From the NCBI GenBank assembly GCA_017547755.1, contig JAFYOX010000094.1, forward strand, positions 22,842 through 86,841: a stretch of DNA of 64,000 nucleotides, written 5' to 3'. This DNA is from Clostridia bacterium. GTDB taxonomy: Bacteria > Bacillota > Clostridia > Oscillospirales > CAG-272. A program made the translations under genes and the position numbers. The notes under the pieces were generated by a model, which saw only the letters and a program-made list of their open reading frames with translations, ran no database searches and was not told the origin of the DNA. How positions within the stretch are numbered: the first letter of the stretch is position 1; the number at the start of each line of letters is the position of its first letter. Of this stretch, positions 38,707 to 47,485 are shown piece by piece.

Positions 38707-38736
38707 TTGATTTCCGGACGGTACTTGTGTTATAAT
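38707..38736 (+). promoter_or_regulatory. Promoter of the divergent AraC gene
   Basis: TTGATT (38707-38712) and TATAAT (38731-38736), 18-bp spacer. The opposite strand has a TATAAT at 38632-38627 region for the GH39 gene but no good -35, as expected for an activator-dependent promoter. Confidence 0.6.
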
Positions 38737-38761
38737 ACGGTATGGAGAGGAGGGTGTCGTC

Positions 38762-39640
38762 ATGTCCTATTATCTTGTCGATCATGCGGAATATCCGCAG
38801 AAAACGCTGCCCGTCAACTGTGTGAAATGGAGCGGACTGCGCCAGCATTCGGGCTTCCATCTGCACAATCATCAGGAACTGGAGATCATCGCGGTCCGCG
38901 CAGGAAAAATGCAGATCACCGCCGATACCGATTCGTACACGGTCGCGGCAGGAGAAGTCATCGTGTTCAATCCGTACGTCCTGCACGCCGGCTTTCCGGA
39001 AGACGAAACGACGGAATATCTCTGCATCACGTTTTCCCTTACGCAGATTTTGAATTTCCCCAAATCACCGCTGACCGCCTGTGCCGCGGCACTGACAGAA
39101 GAAGTCACCCGGTTCGATGTGTATTATCCGTCCGGCGCGGAAAACCGCTCCGGAATTTACGAAATGACCGAAGAGCTGTACGACGCATTCTATCAGAAAA
39201 GCAATGCAAGCGAATGCCGCACCATGGGTATCCTCTATTCCCTGCTTGCCTTTCTGTTCGAGCATCACTATCACGAAAATGAAGGAAAAAGCACCGGCAG
39301 ACGGAATATCAAATTCATGCGCGGACTGGCGCAGTATCTGAACGAGCATTTTTCCGAAACGATCGGCACCGAGGACGCCGCCGAAGCCCTGTTCATGAGC
39401 AGTTCGTGGTTCTCGCATACCTTTCACCGGCATTTCGGCTGCAGTTTTTCAAAATACCTGTGCCAGTACCGGATCCAGCGCGCGGCATCCATGCAGGCTG
39501 AGCCGTCCATGTCCCTTGCGGAAATTGCGGCGGCCGTCGGGTTTACGGATTACTGCTATTTCTCCCGTTCGTTCAAAAAGTACACCGGACAGGCTCCGGC
39601 GGAATATTTCCGCCGCTGGAAGATGCCGAAGAAAGAATGA
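38762..39640 (+). CDS. AraC-family regulator (cupin sensor) next to GH39
   Basis: 292 residues. N-terminal cupin with SGFHLHNHQELEIIAVRAGKM and AGEVIVFNPYVLHAG, then two C-terminal helix-turn-helices (IGTEDAAEALFMSSSWFSHTF and SLAEIAAAVGFTDYCYFSRSFKKYTG). It probably binds a sugar and activates the divergent GH39 gene. ATG 38762 follows GAGGAGGGTGTCGTC. Confidence 0.9.
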   Translation: MSYYLVDHAEYPQKTLPVNCVKWSGLRQHSGFHLHNHQELEIIAVRAGKMQITADTDSYTVAAGEVIVFNPYVLHAGFPEDETTEYLCITFSLTQILNFPKSPLTACAAALTEEVTRFDVYYPSGAENRSGIYEMTEELYDAFYQKSNASECRTMGILYSLLAFLFEHHYHENEGKSTGRRNIKFMRGLAQYLNEHFSETIGTEDAAEALFMSSSWFSHTFHRHFGCSFSKYLCQYRIQRAASMQAEPSMSLAEIAAAVGFTDYCYFSRSFKKYTGQAPAEYFRRWKMPKKE

Positions 39641-39707
39641 CCATCCCTGTTTTTTCTTCATTTTTTTACGATTTCCGCACAAATCCCCCGAATCTCCGAA
39701 AAACCGC

Positions 39708-39737
39708 TTGTCAATTCCCTTTCCGGCATGCTATAAT
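39708..39737 (+). promoter_or_regulatory. Promoter of the TauE/SafE gene
   Basis: TTGTCA (39708-39713) and TATAAT (39732-39737), 18-bp spacer. Confidence 0.7.
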
Positions 39738-39775
39738 ACAGCATCACTTATCGATATCATAAGGAATTGCTTATA

Positions 39776-40528
39776 ATGCAGATTTTTCTCATCTGTTTCA
39801 TCACGGGGATCGTCGGTCAGCTCATCGACGGGACGCTCGGCATGGCGTACGGCGTGACCTGCAGTACCCTGCTCCGTGCGATGGGGATCCCGTCGGCGGT
39901 GTCGTCGTTCTGCGTACACGCGGCGGAAATGTGCACGACCCTCGTTTCGGGGATCTCCCATTTCAAAATGAAGAATATCGACCATGCCCTGTTCCTGCGG
40001 CTCATTTTCCCGGGTGTGATCGGCGGGATCCTCGGCGCGTACGTTCTGACGAGCTTCGATGACCGCATCGTTTCGCCGCTGGTCAGCGCGTATCTGATCG
40101 TGATGGGCGTCGTGATCTTTCTGAAGGCGTTCAAAAAGAAGGCGAAGGAACCGAAGAAAATCGGACACGCGGTCTATCCGATCGCGCTTGCCGGCGGATT
40201 CAGCGATTCCATCGGCGGCGGCGGATGGGGTCCAGTCGTCACGTCCACGCTCGTTGCGGCGGACTGCGACGTCCGCACGACGATCGGCTCGGTCAACTCG
40301 GCGGAATTCTTCGTGACGCTGGCGGAATCTGCGGCGTTCATCCTGACGCTCGGCTCGGTCGGGGACTGTCTCCCTGCGGTCGGCGGACTGATCCTCGGCG
40401 GAATCATCGTCGCGCCGTTCTCGGCGTATCTGTGTAAAAAAGTGCCCGTGAAGCCGCTGATCGCGGTGCTGGGCGTACTGATCGTCGGCGTGAATACGTG
40501 GAAACTTGTGACAGCATTGATGGGATAA
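39776..40528 (+). CDS. TauE/SafE-family permease
   Basis: 250 residues, seven or eight hydrophobic segments, with the family repeats GIVGQLIDGTLGMAYGVTCST and GGFSDSIGGGGWGPVVTSTLV. Family members are thought to export sulfite, sulfoacetate or other organosulfonates. ATG 39776 follows AAGGAATTGCTTATA. It is a single-gene unit with its own promoter and terminator; the substrate is unknown. Confidence 0.92.
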   Translation: MQIFLICFITGIVGQLIDGTLGMAYGVTCSTLLRAMGIPSAVSSFCVHAAEMCTTLVSGISHFKMKNIDHALFLRLIFPGVIGGILGAYVLTSFDDRIVSPLVSAYLIVMGVVIFLKAFKKKAKEPKKIGHAVYPIALAGGFSDSIGGGGWGPVVTSTLVAADCDVRTTIGSVNSAEFFVTLAESAAFILTLGSVGDCLPAVGGLILGGIIVAPFSAYLCKKVPVKPLIAVLGVLIVGVNTWKLVTALMG

Positions 40529-40533
40529 AAAAT

Positions 40534-40564
40534 GACCGGAGTGGGTTGACCACTCCGGTTTTGT
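40534..40564 (+). terminator. Terminator after the TauE/SafE gene
   Basis: ACCGGAGTGG and CCACTCCGGT pair around GTTGA, followed by TTTTG. Confidence 0.85.
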
Positions 40565-40647
40565 TGTTTATTCGATGGTGAATTCCGAAAAATCCCCGCA
40601 GCGGCGGGAAAAGATTTCGGAAAAGTGTAAATTCTTTCCCCAAACTC

Positions 40648-40676
40648 TTGCAAACCTCCCCGGGATGGAGTATACT
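40648..40676 (+). promoter_or_regulatory. Promoter of nagB
   Basis: TTGCAA (40648-40653), 17-bp spacer, TATACT (40671-40676). Confidence 0.7.
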
Positions 40677-40740
40677 TGACGGTGATAAAGTCTCCGTGAA
40701 AATCGGAAGACTTTCAATACTATCCGGAGTGTGATTTCAA

Positions 40741-41526
40741 ATGAAACTGATTATTAAGAACGATTACAACGCAATGTGCGAATGGGCCGCACAGCACATC
40801 GCTGCAGCGATCAACGCGCACAAGGAAGACCGTCCCTTCATCCTCGGTCTCCCCACCGGTTCCTCTCCGCTCGGCGTTTACAAGCGCCTGATCGAAATGA
40901 ACAAGGCCGGCGAAGTTTCCTTCAAGAACGTCGTTACCTTCAACATGGACGAATACGTTGGTCTGCCCCGTGAACACGACCAGAGCTACTGGTACTTCAT
41001 GCACGACAACTTCTTCAACCACATCGACATTCCCGCAGAAAACATCAACATCCTCAACGGTATGGCAGAAGATCTCGAAGCGGAATGCCAGCGCTACGAA
41101 GACAAGATCGCTTCCTACGGCGGCATCGACCTCTTCATGGGCGGCTCCGGCGTTGACGGCCACATCGCATTCAACGAACCCTTCACCTCTCTCGTATCCC
41201 GTACCGGCGTACGTGCGCTGACTGAAGACACCCTTCTCGTAAACTCCCGCTTCTTCGACAACGACCCGAACAAGGTTCCGAAGACCGCTCTTTCCGTCGG
41301 CGTCGGCACCGTCTGTGACTCCAAGCAGGTTCTCCTGCTCATCAGCGGTCACAACAAGGCACGCGCTCTCCGTCACTGCGTAGAAGGCGGCGTTGACCAC
41401 GCATGGACCATCTCCGCTCTCCAGATGCATCCGGACGGAATCGTTGCCTGCGACGAAGCAGCATGCGGCGAACTCAAGGTTGACACCTACAAGTACTTCA
41501 AGGAAATCTACAAGAACGAAAAGTAA
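40741..41526 (+). CDS. nagB: Glucosamine-6-phosphate deaminase
   Basis: 261 residues, normal length. [41 protein letters not shown] (catalytic Asp), [14 protein letters not shown] (catalytic His/Glu) and [10 protein letters not shown] are the NagB signatures; the usual GIGPDGH reads GSGVDGH here. It converts glucosamine-6-P to fructose-6-P and ammonia, feeding amino sugars from mucin or peptidoglycan into glycolysis. nagA is not adjacent. Strong codon bias toward TTC/AAC-type codons suggests high expression. Confidence 0.96.
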   Translation: MKLIIKNDYNAMCEWAAQHIAAAINAHKEDRPFILGLPTGSSPLGVYKRLIEMNKAGEVSFKNVVTFNMDEYVGLPREHDQSYWYFMHDNFFNHIDIPAENINILNGMAEDLEAECQRYEDKIASYGGIDLFMGGSGVDGHIAFNEPFTSLVSRTGVRALTEDTLLVNSRFFDNDPNKVPKTALSVGVGTVCDSKQVLLLISGHNKARALRHCVEGGVDHAWTISALQMHPDGIVACDEAACGELKVDTYKYFKEIYKNEK

Positions 41527-41545
41527 TTGAAGATGGATTTTTTCT

Positions 41546-41660
41546 CGGGGAAGGAACTTTTTTCAAAAAGTTCCTTCCCGACTTGTTTTTCAAGTCGGAG
41601 CCGAACACCCATCCTCAAAAACTTTTAAACTGTATAGATTGACAAAGTTTGTGCAGATTT
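41546..41660 (+). repeat. Gene-end hairpin element, copy 7 (most complete)
   Basis: Hairpin 1 CGGGGAAGGAACTTTTTT/AAAAAGTTCCTTCCCG (41546-41580), hairpin 2 CGACTTG/CAAGTCGG (41579-41598), CTCAAAAACTTTTAAAC, and GTGCAGATTT at 41651-41660. It follows nagB. Confidence 0.75.
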
Positions 41661-41673
41661 TTTGTAAAAAAAC

Positions 41674-41713
41674 AAACCCGCTCTATGGATGAACCACAGG
41701 GCGGGTTTTCTTT
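41674..41713. terminator. Hairpin between nagB and rny (convergent)
   Basis: AAACCCGC (41674) and GCGGGTTT pair around about 19 nt, followed by TTCTTT on the plus strand; A-runs on the other side could serve rny. Confidence 0.6.
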
Positions 41714-41781
41714 ACGAAAATCCTATATGATGTTGTTTCTATATAGAGCCGCACGCGGCAGTGTTTTCGTGTTTATCGGGA

Positions 41782-43362
41782 TTACTTTGCGTAATCGATC
41801 GTCCGGCTTTCGCGGATCATGTGGACCTTGATCTGTCCGGGGTATTCCAGCTCGTTTTCGATCTTCTTGACGATGTCGCGCGCTACGATCACCATCTGGT
41901 CGTCGTTGACCACTTCCGGCTTGACCATGATGCGGATTTCGCGTCCCGCCTGAATTGCGAAGGATTTTTCGACGCCTTCGAATTCGTTTGCGATTTCTTC
42001 GAGCTTGTTCAGTCTCTTGATGTAGTTTTCGAGGTTTTCGCGTCTCGCGCCGGGTCTTGCCGCGGAGATCGCGTCTGCCGCCTGTACAATCAGAGCGGTG
42101 ATCGACTGTGCTTCCACGTCGCCGTGGTGTGCTTCGATCGCATGGATGATTTCCTTGGATTCCTTATACTTTCTTGCGACTTCCACGCCGAGCTGTACAT
42201 GGGAACCTTCCACTTCCTGCGTCAGTGCCTTACCGATGTCATGGAGGAGACCGGCTCTCTTTGCCAGCGTGCTGTCAACACCCAGTTCGTCGGCGATCAT
42301 GCCGGAGATGAGTGAGACTTCCACGGAGTGACCAAGGACGTTCTGACCGTAGCTGGTACGGTACTTCAGACGGCCGAGGAGCTTGACGAGTTCGGTGTTC
42401 ATACCGTGGATACCGGTATCGAAGACGGCGCGTTCCCCTGCCTGCTTGATGGTGTTTTCCACTTCGCGGCGGGCCTTTTCGACCATTTCTTCGATGCGGG
42501 TCGGATGGATACGTCCGTCGGAGATCAGCTTTTCAAGAGCAAGTCTCGCAATTTCGCGGCGGACGGGGTCGAAGCAGGATACGGTGATCGCTTCGGGGGT
42601 ATCGTCGATGATGAGGTCAACGCCGGTCAGCGTTTCGATCGTGCGGATGTTGCGTCCTTCACGTCCGATGATGCGTCCCTTCATTTCTTCGCCCGGGAGC
42701 GGCACAACGGAAACGGTAATTTCGGATACATGGTCTGCCGCACATCTCTGAACGGCGAGGGAGATGATTTCCTTTGCCTTTTCGTCGGCGACTTCCTTGA
42801 ATTCTTCTTCGAGTTCGACGATCTTCTTCGCCTGTTCGTGCTTGATCTCGCCTTCCAGCTGTGCGATCAGCTTGGCGGTCGCTTCTTCGGCGGTCATACC
42901 GGCGATCTTCTGCAGGGTTTCGTACTGTTCTGCCTTGATCTTTTCGATGGATTCGTTGAGTTCGGTGGTTTCCTTGAGCTTCTTCTGAAGGTTTTCGTCC
43001 TTCTTTTCGGCGGACTCGATCTTGCGGTCGAGGGTTTCTTCCTTGGAGGTCACGCGGCGTTCCTGACGGGTCAGTTCGTTGCGGCGGTCCTTGAGTTCTT
43101 TTTCAAACTCATTTTTGGTCTGTAAGATTTCTTCCTTGGCTTCGAGGAGAGCTTCCTTCTTCTTGGTTTCGGCAACCTTGATACCTTCCTCAAGAATTTT
43201 TCTCGCCTGTGTTTCTGCGGAGCCGATTTCTGCTTCCGCTACCTTCTTGCGATATACGACACCGCACAGGAAACCTGCACCGATGCCGACCACACCTGCA
43301 ATCACTGCAGCTACGATGGCTGGTATCATCCCGTTCCCCCCTTTGTTTGTCTTGTTCTGCAT
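41782..43362 (-). CDS. rny: Ribonuclease Y
   Basis: 526 residues: N-terminal membrane helix ([21 protein letters not shown]), long coiled coil to about residue 200, KH domain ([21 protein letters not shown]), HD domain with LLHDIGKAL and the trailing AHHGD. It starts mRNA turnover at the membrane in Firmicutes. Start ATG 43362 with AAAGGTGAAAAACC; an internal ATG at residue 12 also has a G-rich site before it. Confidence 0.97.
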   Translation of the reverse strand: MQNKTNKGGNGMIPAIVAAVIAGVVGIGAGFLCGVVYRKKVAEAEIGSAETQARKILEEGIKVAETKKKEALLEAKEEILQTKNEFEKELKDRRNELTRQERRVTSKEETLDRKIESAEKKDENLQKKLKETTELNESIEKIKAEQYETLQKIAGMTAEEATAKLIAQLEGEIKHEQAKKIVELEEEFKEVADEKAKEIISLAVQRCAADHVSEITVSVVPLPGEEMKGRIIGREGRNIRTIETLTGVDLIIDDTPEAITVSCFDPVRREIARLALEKLISDGRIHPTRIEEMVEKARREVENTIKQAGERAVFDTGIHGMNTELVKLLGRLKYRTSYGQNVLGHSVEVSLISGMIADELGVDSTLAKRAGLLHDIGKALTQEVEGSHVQLGVEVARKYKESKEIIHAIEAHHGDVEAQSITALIVQAADAISAARPGARRENLENYIKRLNKLEEIANEFEGVEKSFAIQAGREIRIMVKPEVVNDDQMVIVARDIVKKIENELEYPGQIKVHMIRESRTIDYAK

Positions 43363-43459
43363 GGTTTTTCACCTTTCGCTTTCAGCTTTATGATTAAATT
43401 TTCAATATGTCTGTAACCAAACCGCGCCTGCGGGATTATTAAAAACATACCTACATAAT

Positions 43460-43488
43460 ATTATAAACGCACGGAGGAATAAAGTCAA
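43460..43488 (-). promoter_or_regulatory. Promoter of rny
   Basis: TTGACT (43488-43483), 17-bp spacer, TATAAT (43465-43460) on the minus strand. Confidence 0.8.
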
Positions 43489-43609
43489 GAATAATTTTTT
43501 AAAATTACATTTCCAAACGATATAAATTGCCTTTTTTTATAAATTCCGTGGAATGGGGTACACTATCTGCACGACAAATCCAAACACAGGATCGGGAGGA
43601 TTTTATAAT

Positions 43610-45049
43610 ATGTACAAAATCTGGAATTTTCACACGGGCGCATCCCATCCGCCGCTGAGCGGTGACCTCACCTGTGACGCGGCGGTCATCGGCGGCGGAA
43701 TCACGGGCGTCCTCTGTGCCCGTGCCCTTGCACGGCGCGGTCTTTCCGTCGCGCTGTTCGAGGAGCACACCGTCGCTCACGAAGGAAGCAAAACCGCACG
43801 CAGTACCGCCAAAGCGACCATCGCCCACGAAACCGCCGCGTCGGCGCTTGCGGAAAACGTCTCAAAGGAAGCATCCCGGAAATACATCGCCGCCAATCTT
43901 GCGGGACTCCGGTTTCTGCAGGAACTCACCGGCGGTGAGGGGACGTGCGATATGTACCTGTATGCCCTTCACGGCGAACGGCGTCTGCAGCGCGAATTCC
44001 GTGCTCTCTCGGACGGCGGCGTTGTCTGCGAATACCTGCCCCGTGCACCATTCACGCTGTCGGACACGCAGCAGATCACAGCAGCCGTGCGGATCCCGGA
44101 TCAGCTCGCCGTCGATCCGGTCGGTCTGGCGCACCGGCTCTGTGCCGAAGGAAGCTTCGCGGTCTTTGAGCATTCGCCCGTCACTGCCGCCGGACGGCAT
44201 ACGCTCACCTGCGGCGGACATACCGTCACCGCCGCGCACGTCATCGCCGCAACGAATTATCCCGTTTTTCACGAAGCCTCCCTGCCGATGAAGCTGATGC
44301 GGAAAACCTCGTACGCCGCCGCGGTCCGCTGTGCGGACGGATTCCGTCTTCCGGCAGACATCATGGCCTACGGTGCGGACGGCGGATTCGGGTACCGTTT
44401 CGCCCGGGACGGAGAGATCCTGATCGTCAGCGGCGAAACGCACCGCGGTGCGGCGGCGCCGAATGCGGGACAGCGTCTGCTCCGTGCGGCGGCAGAAGCC
44501 GCAAACGGAAATATCGAGATCGTCCGTCAGTGGTCCAACAACGACGGCTATACGCACGACGGCATCCCCTACATCGGTCAGCTCCGGTGCGGGATCCATA
44601 TCGCCTGCGGATTCGGTGCATGGGGAATGACGAACGCGGCAGGTGCCGCCGTGATCCTTGCGGAACAGATCTGCGGGAAAGGCGTCTGGTACGACGATCT
44701 TTTCTCGCCGTACCGCAATTTTCTGCGCGGCGGCATGACGCCGTTCGCGGAACACGCCGGAGTTGCCGCCGGCGGACTTCTCCGTACCATGGCACCGCCG
44801 CCCGACCGGTACGCCAGCGAAGTGGCACCCGGACGCGCGGAAATCATCAACTACCGCGGCAGACGTGCCGGAGCCTACCGTGATCCGGACGGACAGCTCC
44901 ACGTCGTCCGTCTGCGCTGTCCGCATCTCGGATGCTGTCTCGAATGGAATCCCGAAGAAAAAACATGGGACTGCCCCTGCCACGGTTCCCGGTTCGACTA
45001 CACCGGGAAATGCATCTCCAATCCGGCGGAAACGGGGATCGGACTGTAA
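43610..45049 (+). CDS. FAD-dependent oxidoreductase with C-terminal Rieske [2Fe-2S] domain
   Basis: 479 residues. Dinucleotide fold AAVIGGGITGVLCARALARRG near the N-terminus, DAO-family middle (GIPYIGQLRCGIHIACGFGAWGMTNA), then a Rieske domain with CPHLGC and CPCHGS separated by 15 residues. Such proteins oxidise an amine or similar substrate through FAD and pass electrons to the Rieske cluster; the substrate is unknown. ATG 43610 follows GGGAGG by 10 nt. High-GC codon use compared with rny and nagB may indicate a different expression level or origin. Confidence 0.9.
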   Translation: MYKIWNFHTGASHPPLSGDLTCDAAVIGGGITGVLCARALARRGLSVALFEEHTVAHEGSKTARSTAKATIAHETAASALAENVSKEASRKYIAANLAGLRFLQELTGGEGTCDMYLYALHGERRLQREFRALSDGGVVCEYLPRAPFTLSDTQQITAAVRIPDQLAVDPVGLAHRLCAEGSFAVFEHSPVTAAGRHTLTCGGHTVTAAHVIAATNYPVFHEASLPMKLMRKTSYAAAVRCADGFRLPADIMAYGADGGFGYRFARDGEILIVSGETHRGAAAPNAGQRLLRAAAEAANGNIEIVRQWSNNDGYTHDGIPYIGQLRCGIHIACGFGAWGMTNAAGAAVILAEQICGKGVWYDDLFSPYRNFLRGGMTPFAEHAGVAAGGLLRTMAPPPDRYASEVAPGRAEIINYRGRRAGAYRDPDGQLHVVRLRCPHLGCCLEWNPEEKTWDCPCHGSRFDYTGKCISNPAETGIGL

Positions 45050-45053
45050 AAAA

Positions 45054-45097
45054 CGGCGGAAGGACAACTTTTTTTCGAAAAAAGTTTCCTTCCGCCG
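45054..45097. repeat. Gene-end hairpin element, copy 8 (between convergent genes)
   Basis: CGGCGGAAGGACAACTTTTTTT pairs with AAAAAAGTTTCCTTCCGCCG with one interruption. It starts in the last codons' downstream flank of the oxidoreductase and serves as a terminator for it and possibly for the RadC-like gene. Confidence 0.7.
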
Positions 45098-45127
45098 AAG
45101 ATATTATTCCATTCATTTCCGGACAGC

Positions 45128-45781
45128 TCAGAGATCGTATATGGATGTCGGATGATATCCTTCCAGAACGAAGACGTCCAGCATATATGCCCTTCCCCGG
45201 CCGGTGACCTGCCGCAGGATCTGCGCGTTTTCTCGGGTGATGAGACTGAAATCCTCTTTGACAAGAAGATAATACGACGTTCCGCGGGCCGCACGGACGA
45301 TCTGCTCCGCCATATCCAGAAGCGTATCGCCCGGTCTCCCGTACAGAGGCACAAAATTCAGGAATCTCCGCTCATTTCCGCAGAGGATGAGTCCCATGCT
45401 TCCCGCCGGAACATGATCCATGAACCAGTCGGCAAGGAACGCAAGATCCGTATGCGTCAGCAGACCCTGTTTCCGGAAAAACTCACAGATCTGCTCCGAC
45501 ATGAAGGGATATACGCTCCGGATCCCTTCCGCCGCCTTCGGTCCGATTCCCGGGACCTCCAGCAGTTCCTCATACCGCGCGGTCAGAACGTTTTTCACGC
45601 TGCCGAACCGTTCGATGAGTGCATGGGCGTGCGGATTCGTATTCACAACGGGGATGTATTCAAACAGAAGAAGTTCCAGAACCTCGTGCGGCTCAAAAGA
45701 ATCCAGTCCGCCGTTCAGAAAGCGTTCCCGCATCCGTGAACGATGCCCGGCATGTATATTCTTTCTCTTTTCTTCCGCCAT
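45128..45781 (-). CDS. RadC-like protein lacking the JAMM active site
   Basis: 217 residues. The N-terminal helix-hairpin-helix region is typical of RadC/UPF0758 (GHRSRMRERFLNGGLDSFEPHEVLELLL, LLEVPGIGPKAAEGI). The C-terminal half keeps the general JAB fold pattern but has no HNHPSG..D motif; the place is occupied by YYLLVKEDFSLITREN. It is therefore predicted to be catalytically dead. Its gene precedes, by 19 bp, nothing on this strand except intergenic DNA; upstream lies the CotH gene end. Confidence 0.82.
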   Translation of the reverse strand: MAEEKRKNIHAGHRSRMRERFLNGGLDSFEPHEVLELLLFEYIPVVNTNPHAHALIERFGSVKNVLTARYEELLEVPGIGPKAAEGIRSVYPFMSEQICEFFRKQGLLTHTDLAFLADWFMDHVPAGSMGLILCGNERRFLNFVPLYGRPGDTLLDMAEQIVRAARGTSYYLLVKEDFSLITRENAQILRQVTGRGRAYMLDVFVLEGYHPTSIYDL

Positions 45782-45799
45782 GGGGTATTTCTCCCGGTT

Positions 45800-47338
45800 T
45801 TACTGAAGCAGTGACAATCCGATAAATTCTACGCGTCTTCTCAGCCAGTCGCGCAGCCATTCCACTTCTTCCGCGAACGGAAGCTGTTCGTTCTTCGCAA
45901 GACCGCTGTACTGCACATCTTCACGCCATCCGGCTTCGTCAAAGTTGCGGCGGAAGGCGGCGCCGTAGTTGTCCATCAGCCAGTCGATCACGTTCTGACC
46001 GATCTCGTTGTCCTGATAGAGATTTTCAAGGATCGGGTAAACTTCTTCAAAACGCTTGACGACCAGTACCTTGAATTCCGGATCCTGAAGCAGTTCGTGG
46101 AACCAGTAATTATCCATCCAGATGCCGTCCGCCGTGTCACCGGAACCGGTGCCGTAGCCCGGATTGTTGCAGTAGATGTAGTATTTTTCTTCCGCGCAGG
46201 TATGCGATACGTTGCCCATCGCAAGGTCATAGTCCCAGATCGGACCGGCGTAGAGCAGACCGTCTTCGATATAATACTTCGTGGAGAAGTCGTATACGTC
46301 GATGGACTTGGTGATTTCCGAGTGGATATAGAAGTTCACGAACGATTCCACGTCGATGTACTGCGAGTACTGCGCCATGTCGTGGGTCAGAAGCGCGTCT
46401 TCCATTTCACTGAAGAAGGCTTTGATGAATGTCTTGTCGTCTTCCGTGATCTCTTCGGGACGGACTACGCCGAAGCGCTGACCGACCTTCGGCTTGTTGA
46501 TGTAGTAAACACAGCCGCTGCGGTTCATGTCGATCTCAAAGATGTATTCGTAGTTCGACGTATCGATGTCCACGCGTCCGCTGCCGTCCGTGACGGGTTC
46601 CTGAATGGTGTAAACGCCCTTGTAGCTTCCGTCAATGTAAACGTCCGCATAGCGGCACTTGGAGGTATACGGGAGACCCATGCGTTCCCCGAGATGGTGC
46701 GCGATGTAGTTGCGCATCAGGGATTTGTCGTACAGATTCGCAAGGAATGCCCAGCGGCGGCCCTTGTCCATCCCGAGAACGGATACCTTGTCCTCAAAAC
46801 GGATGTTGAACGGCTGCTTCGGCGCACCCGCGGTCGAGTTGCCGCGCAGGGAAATTTCCGCGTCGCCTTCCGTCACCTTGTATTTTTCGTCCTTTGCCGA
46901 AACGATGACAATGTCACAAGCACGGTACGTCCAGTCGACCCAGCCCTGTCCGGCGCTCGTCGTGATATAGACGCGCGGGATGTCGCCGCGCTGGATTTCC
47001 AGTTTTTCCTTGGCAGCCTTCAGACGGAGATAATACTCTTCCGCCGTCTTCTGATCGAACGCGTCCGTACCGACGATCGCATTCAGCTGCTTCTTGATCG
47101 CAATAAAGCGGTCGAGACTTTCTTCATCGTACAGATCCTGATCGACAGGCAGTTCTTCCATTTCGAACAGCGCTTTTTTCGCTTCAAAGAAGCTTTCGAA
47201 CAGATATTCCGGCTCCGCAGGCTCGGTTTCCGCCGGCATTTCTTCGGCGATCTGCGTTTCTTCCGGTTCCGCCGCCGTTTCGCTTCCGCAGGAAACCATC
47301 AGAACCGCAAGCATCATGGCAATGAAAAGTTTGATCAT
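45800..47338 (-). CDS. CotH-kinase lipoprotein, short paralogue
   Basis: 512 residues. Lipobox LMVSC (Cys17), Glu/Pro/Thr spacer, a helical region, then the CotH domain: EISLRGNSTAGAPKQPFNIRF, RRWAFLANLYDKSLMRNYIA, GSYKGVYTIQEPV, and GPIWDYDLAMG with the WDYD metal site. It shares the kinase core with the 1077-residue protein but not its accessory domains. ATG 47338 follows GGAGTGAATTTTCA. It probably acts on surface proteins or another extracytoplasmic substrate. Confidence 0.87.
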   Translation of the reverse strand: MIKLFIAMMLAVLMVSCGSETAAEPEETQIAEEMPAETEPAEPEYLFESFFEAKKALFEMEELPVDQDLYDEESLDRFIAIKKQLNAIVGTDAFDQKTAEEYYLRLKAAKEKLEIQRGDIPRVYITTSAGQGWVDWTYRACDIVIVSAKDEKYKVTEGDAEISLRGNSTAGAPKQPFNIRFEDKVSVLGMDKGRRWAFLANLYDKSLMRNYIAHHLGERMGLPYTSKCRYADVYIDGSYKGVYTIQEPVTDGSGRVDIDTSNYEYIFEIDMNRSGCVYYINKPKVGQRFGVVRPEEITEDDKTFIKAFFSEMEDALLTHDMAQYSQYIDVESFVNFYIHSEITKSIDVYDFSTKYYIEDGLLYAGPIWDYDLAMGNVSHTCAEEKYYIYCNNPGYGTGSGDTADGIWMDNYWFHELLQDPEFKVLVVKRFEEVYPILENLYQDNEIGQNVIDWLMDNYGAAFRRNFDEAGWREDVQYSGLAKNEQLPFAEEVEWLRDWLRRRVEFIGLSLLQ

Positions 47339-47395
47339 TGAAAATTCACTCCGATTCGGATTTTTTGATTCATAATAACCATTTAATATTAAGTA

Positions 47396-47424
47396 ATTGT
47401 AGCAGATTTCCGTGATTTTGTCAA
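47396..47424 (-). promoter_or_regulatory. Promoter of the short CotH gene
   Basis: TTGACA (47424-47419), 17-bp spacer, TACAAT (47401-47396) on the minus strand. Confidence 0.8.
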
Positions 47425-47446
47425 TGATTTTTCCGGATTGCCCGCA

Positions 47447-47476
47447 AAAAACGATCCGCGGACGGATCGTTTTTTC
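47447..47476 (-). terminator. Terminator of the SGNH esterase gene
   Basis: AAAAAACGATCCG and CGGATCGTTTTTT pair around CGGA; symmetric A/T runs make it work in both directions. It lies 10 bp after the esterase stop. Confidence 0.85.
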
Positions 47477-47485
47477 TGTATGTCT

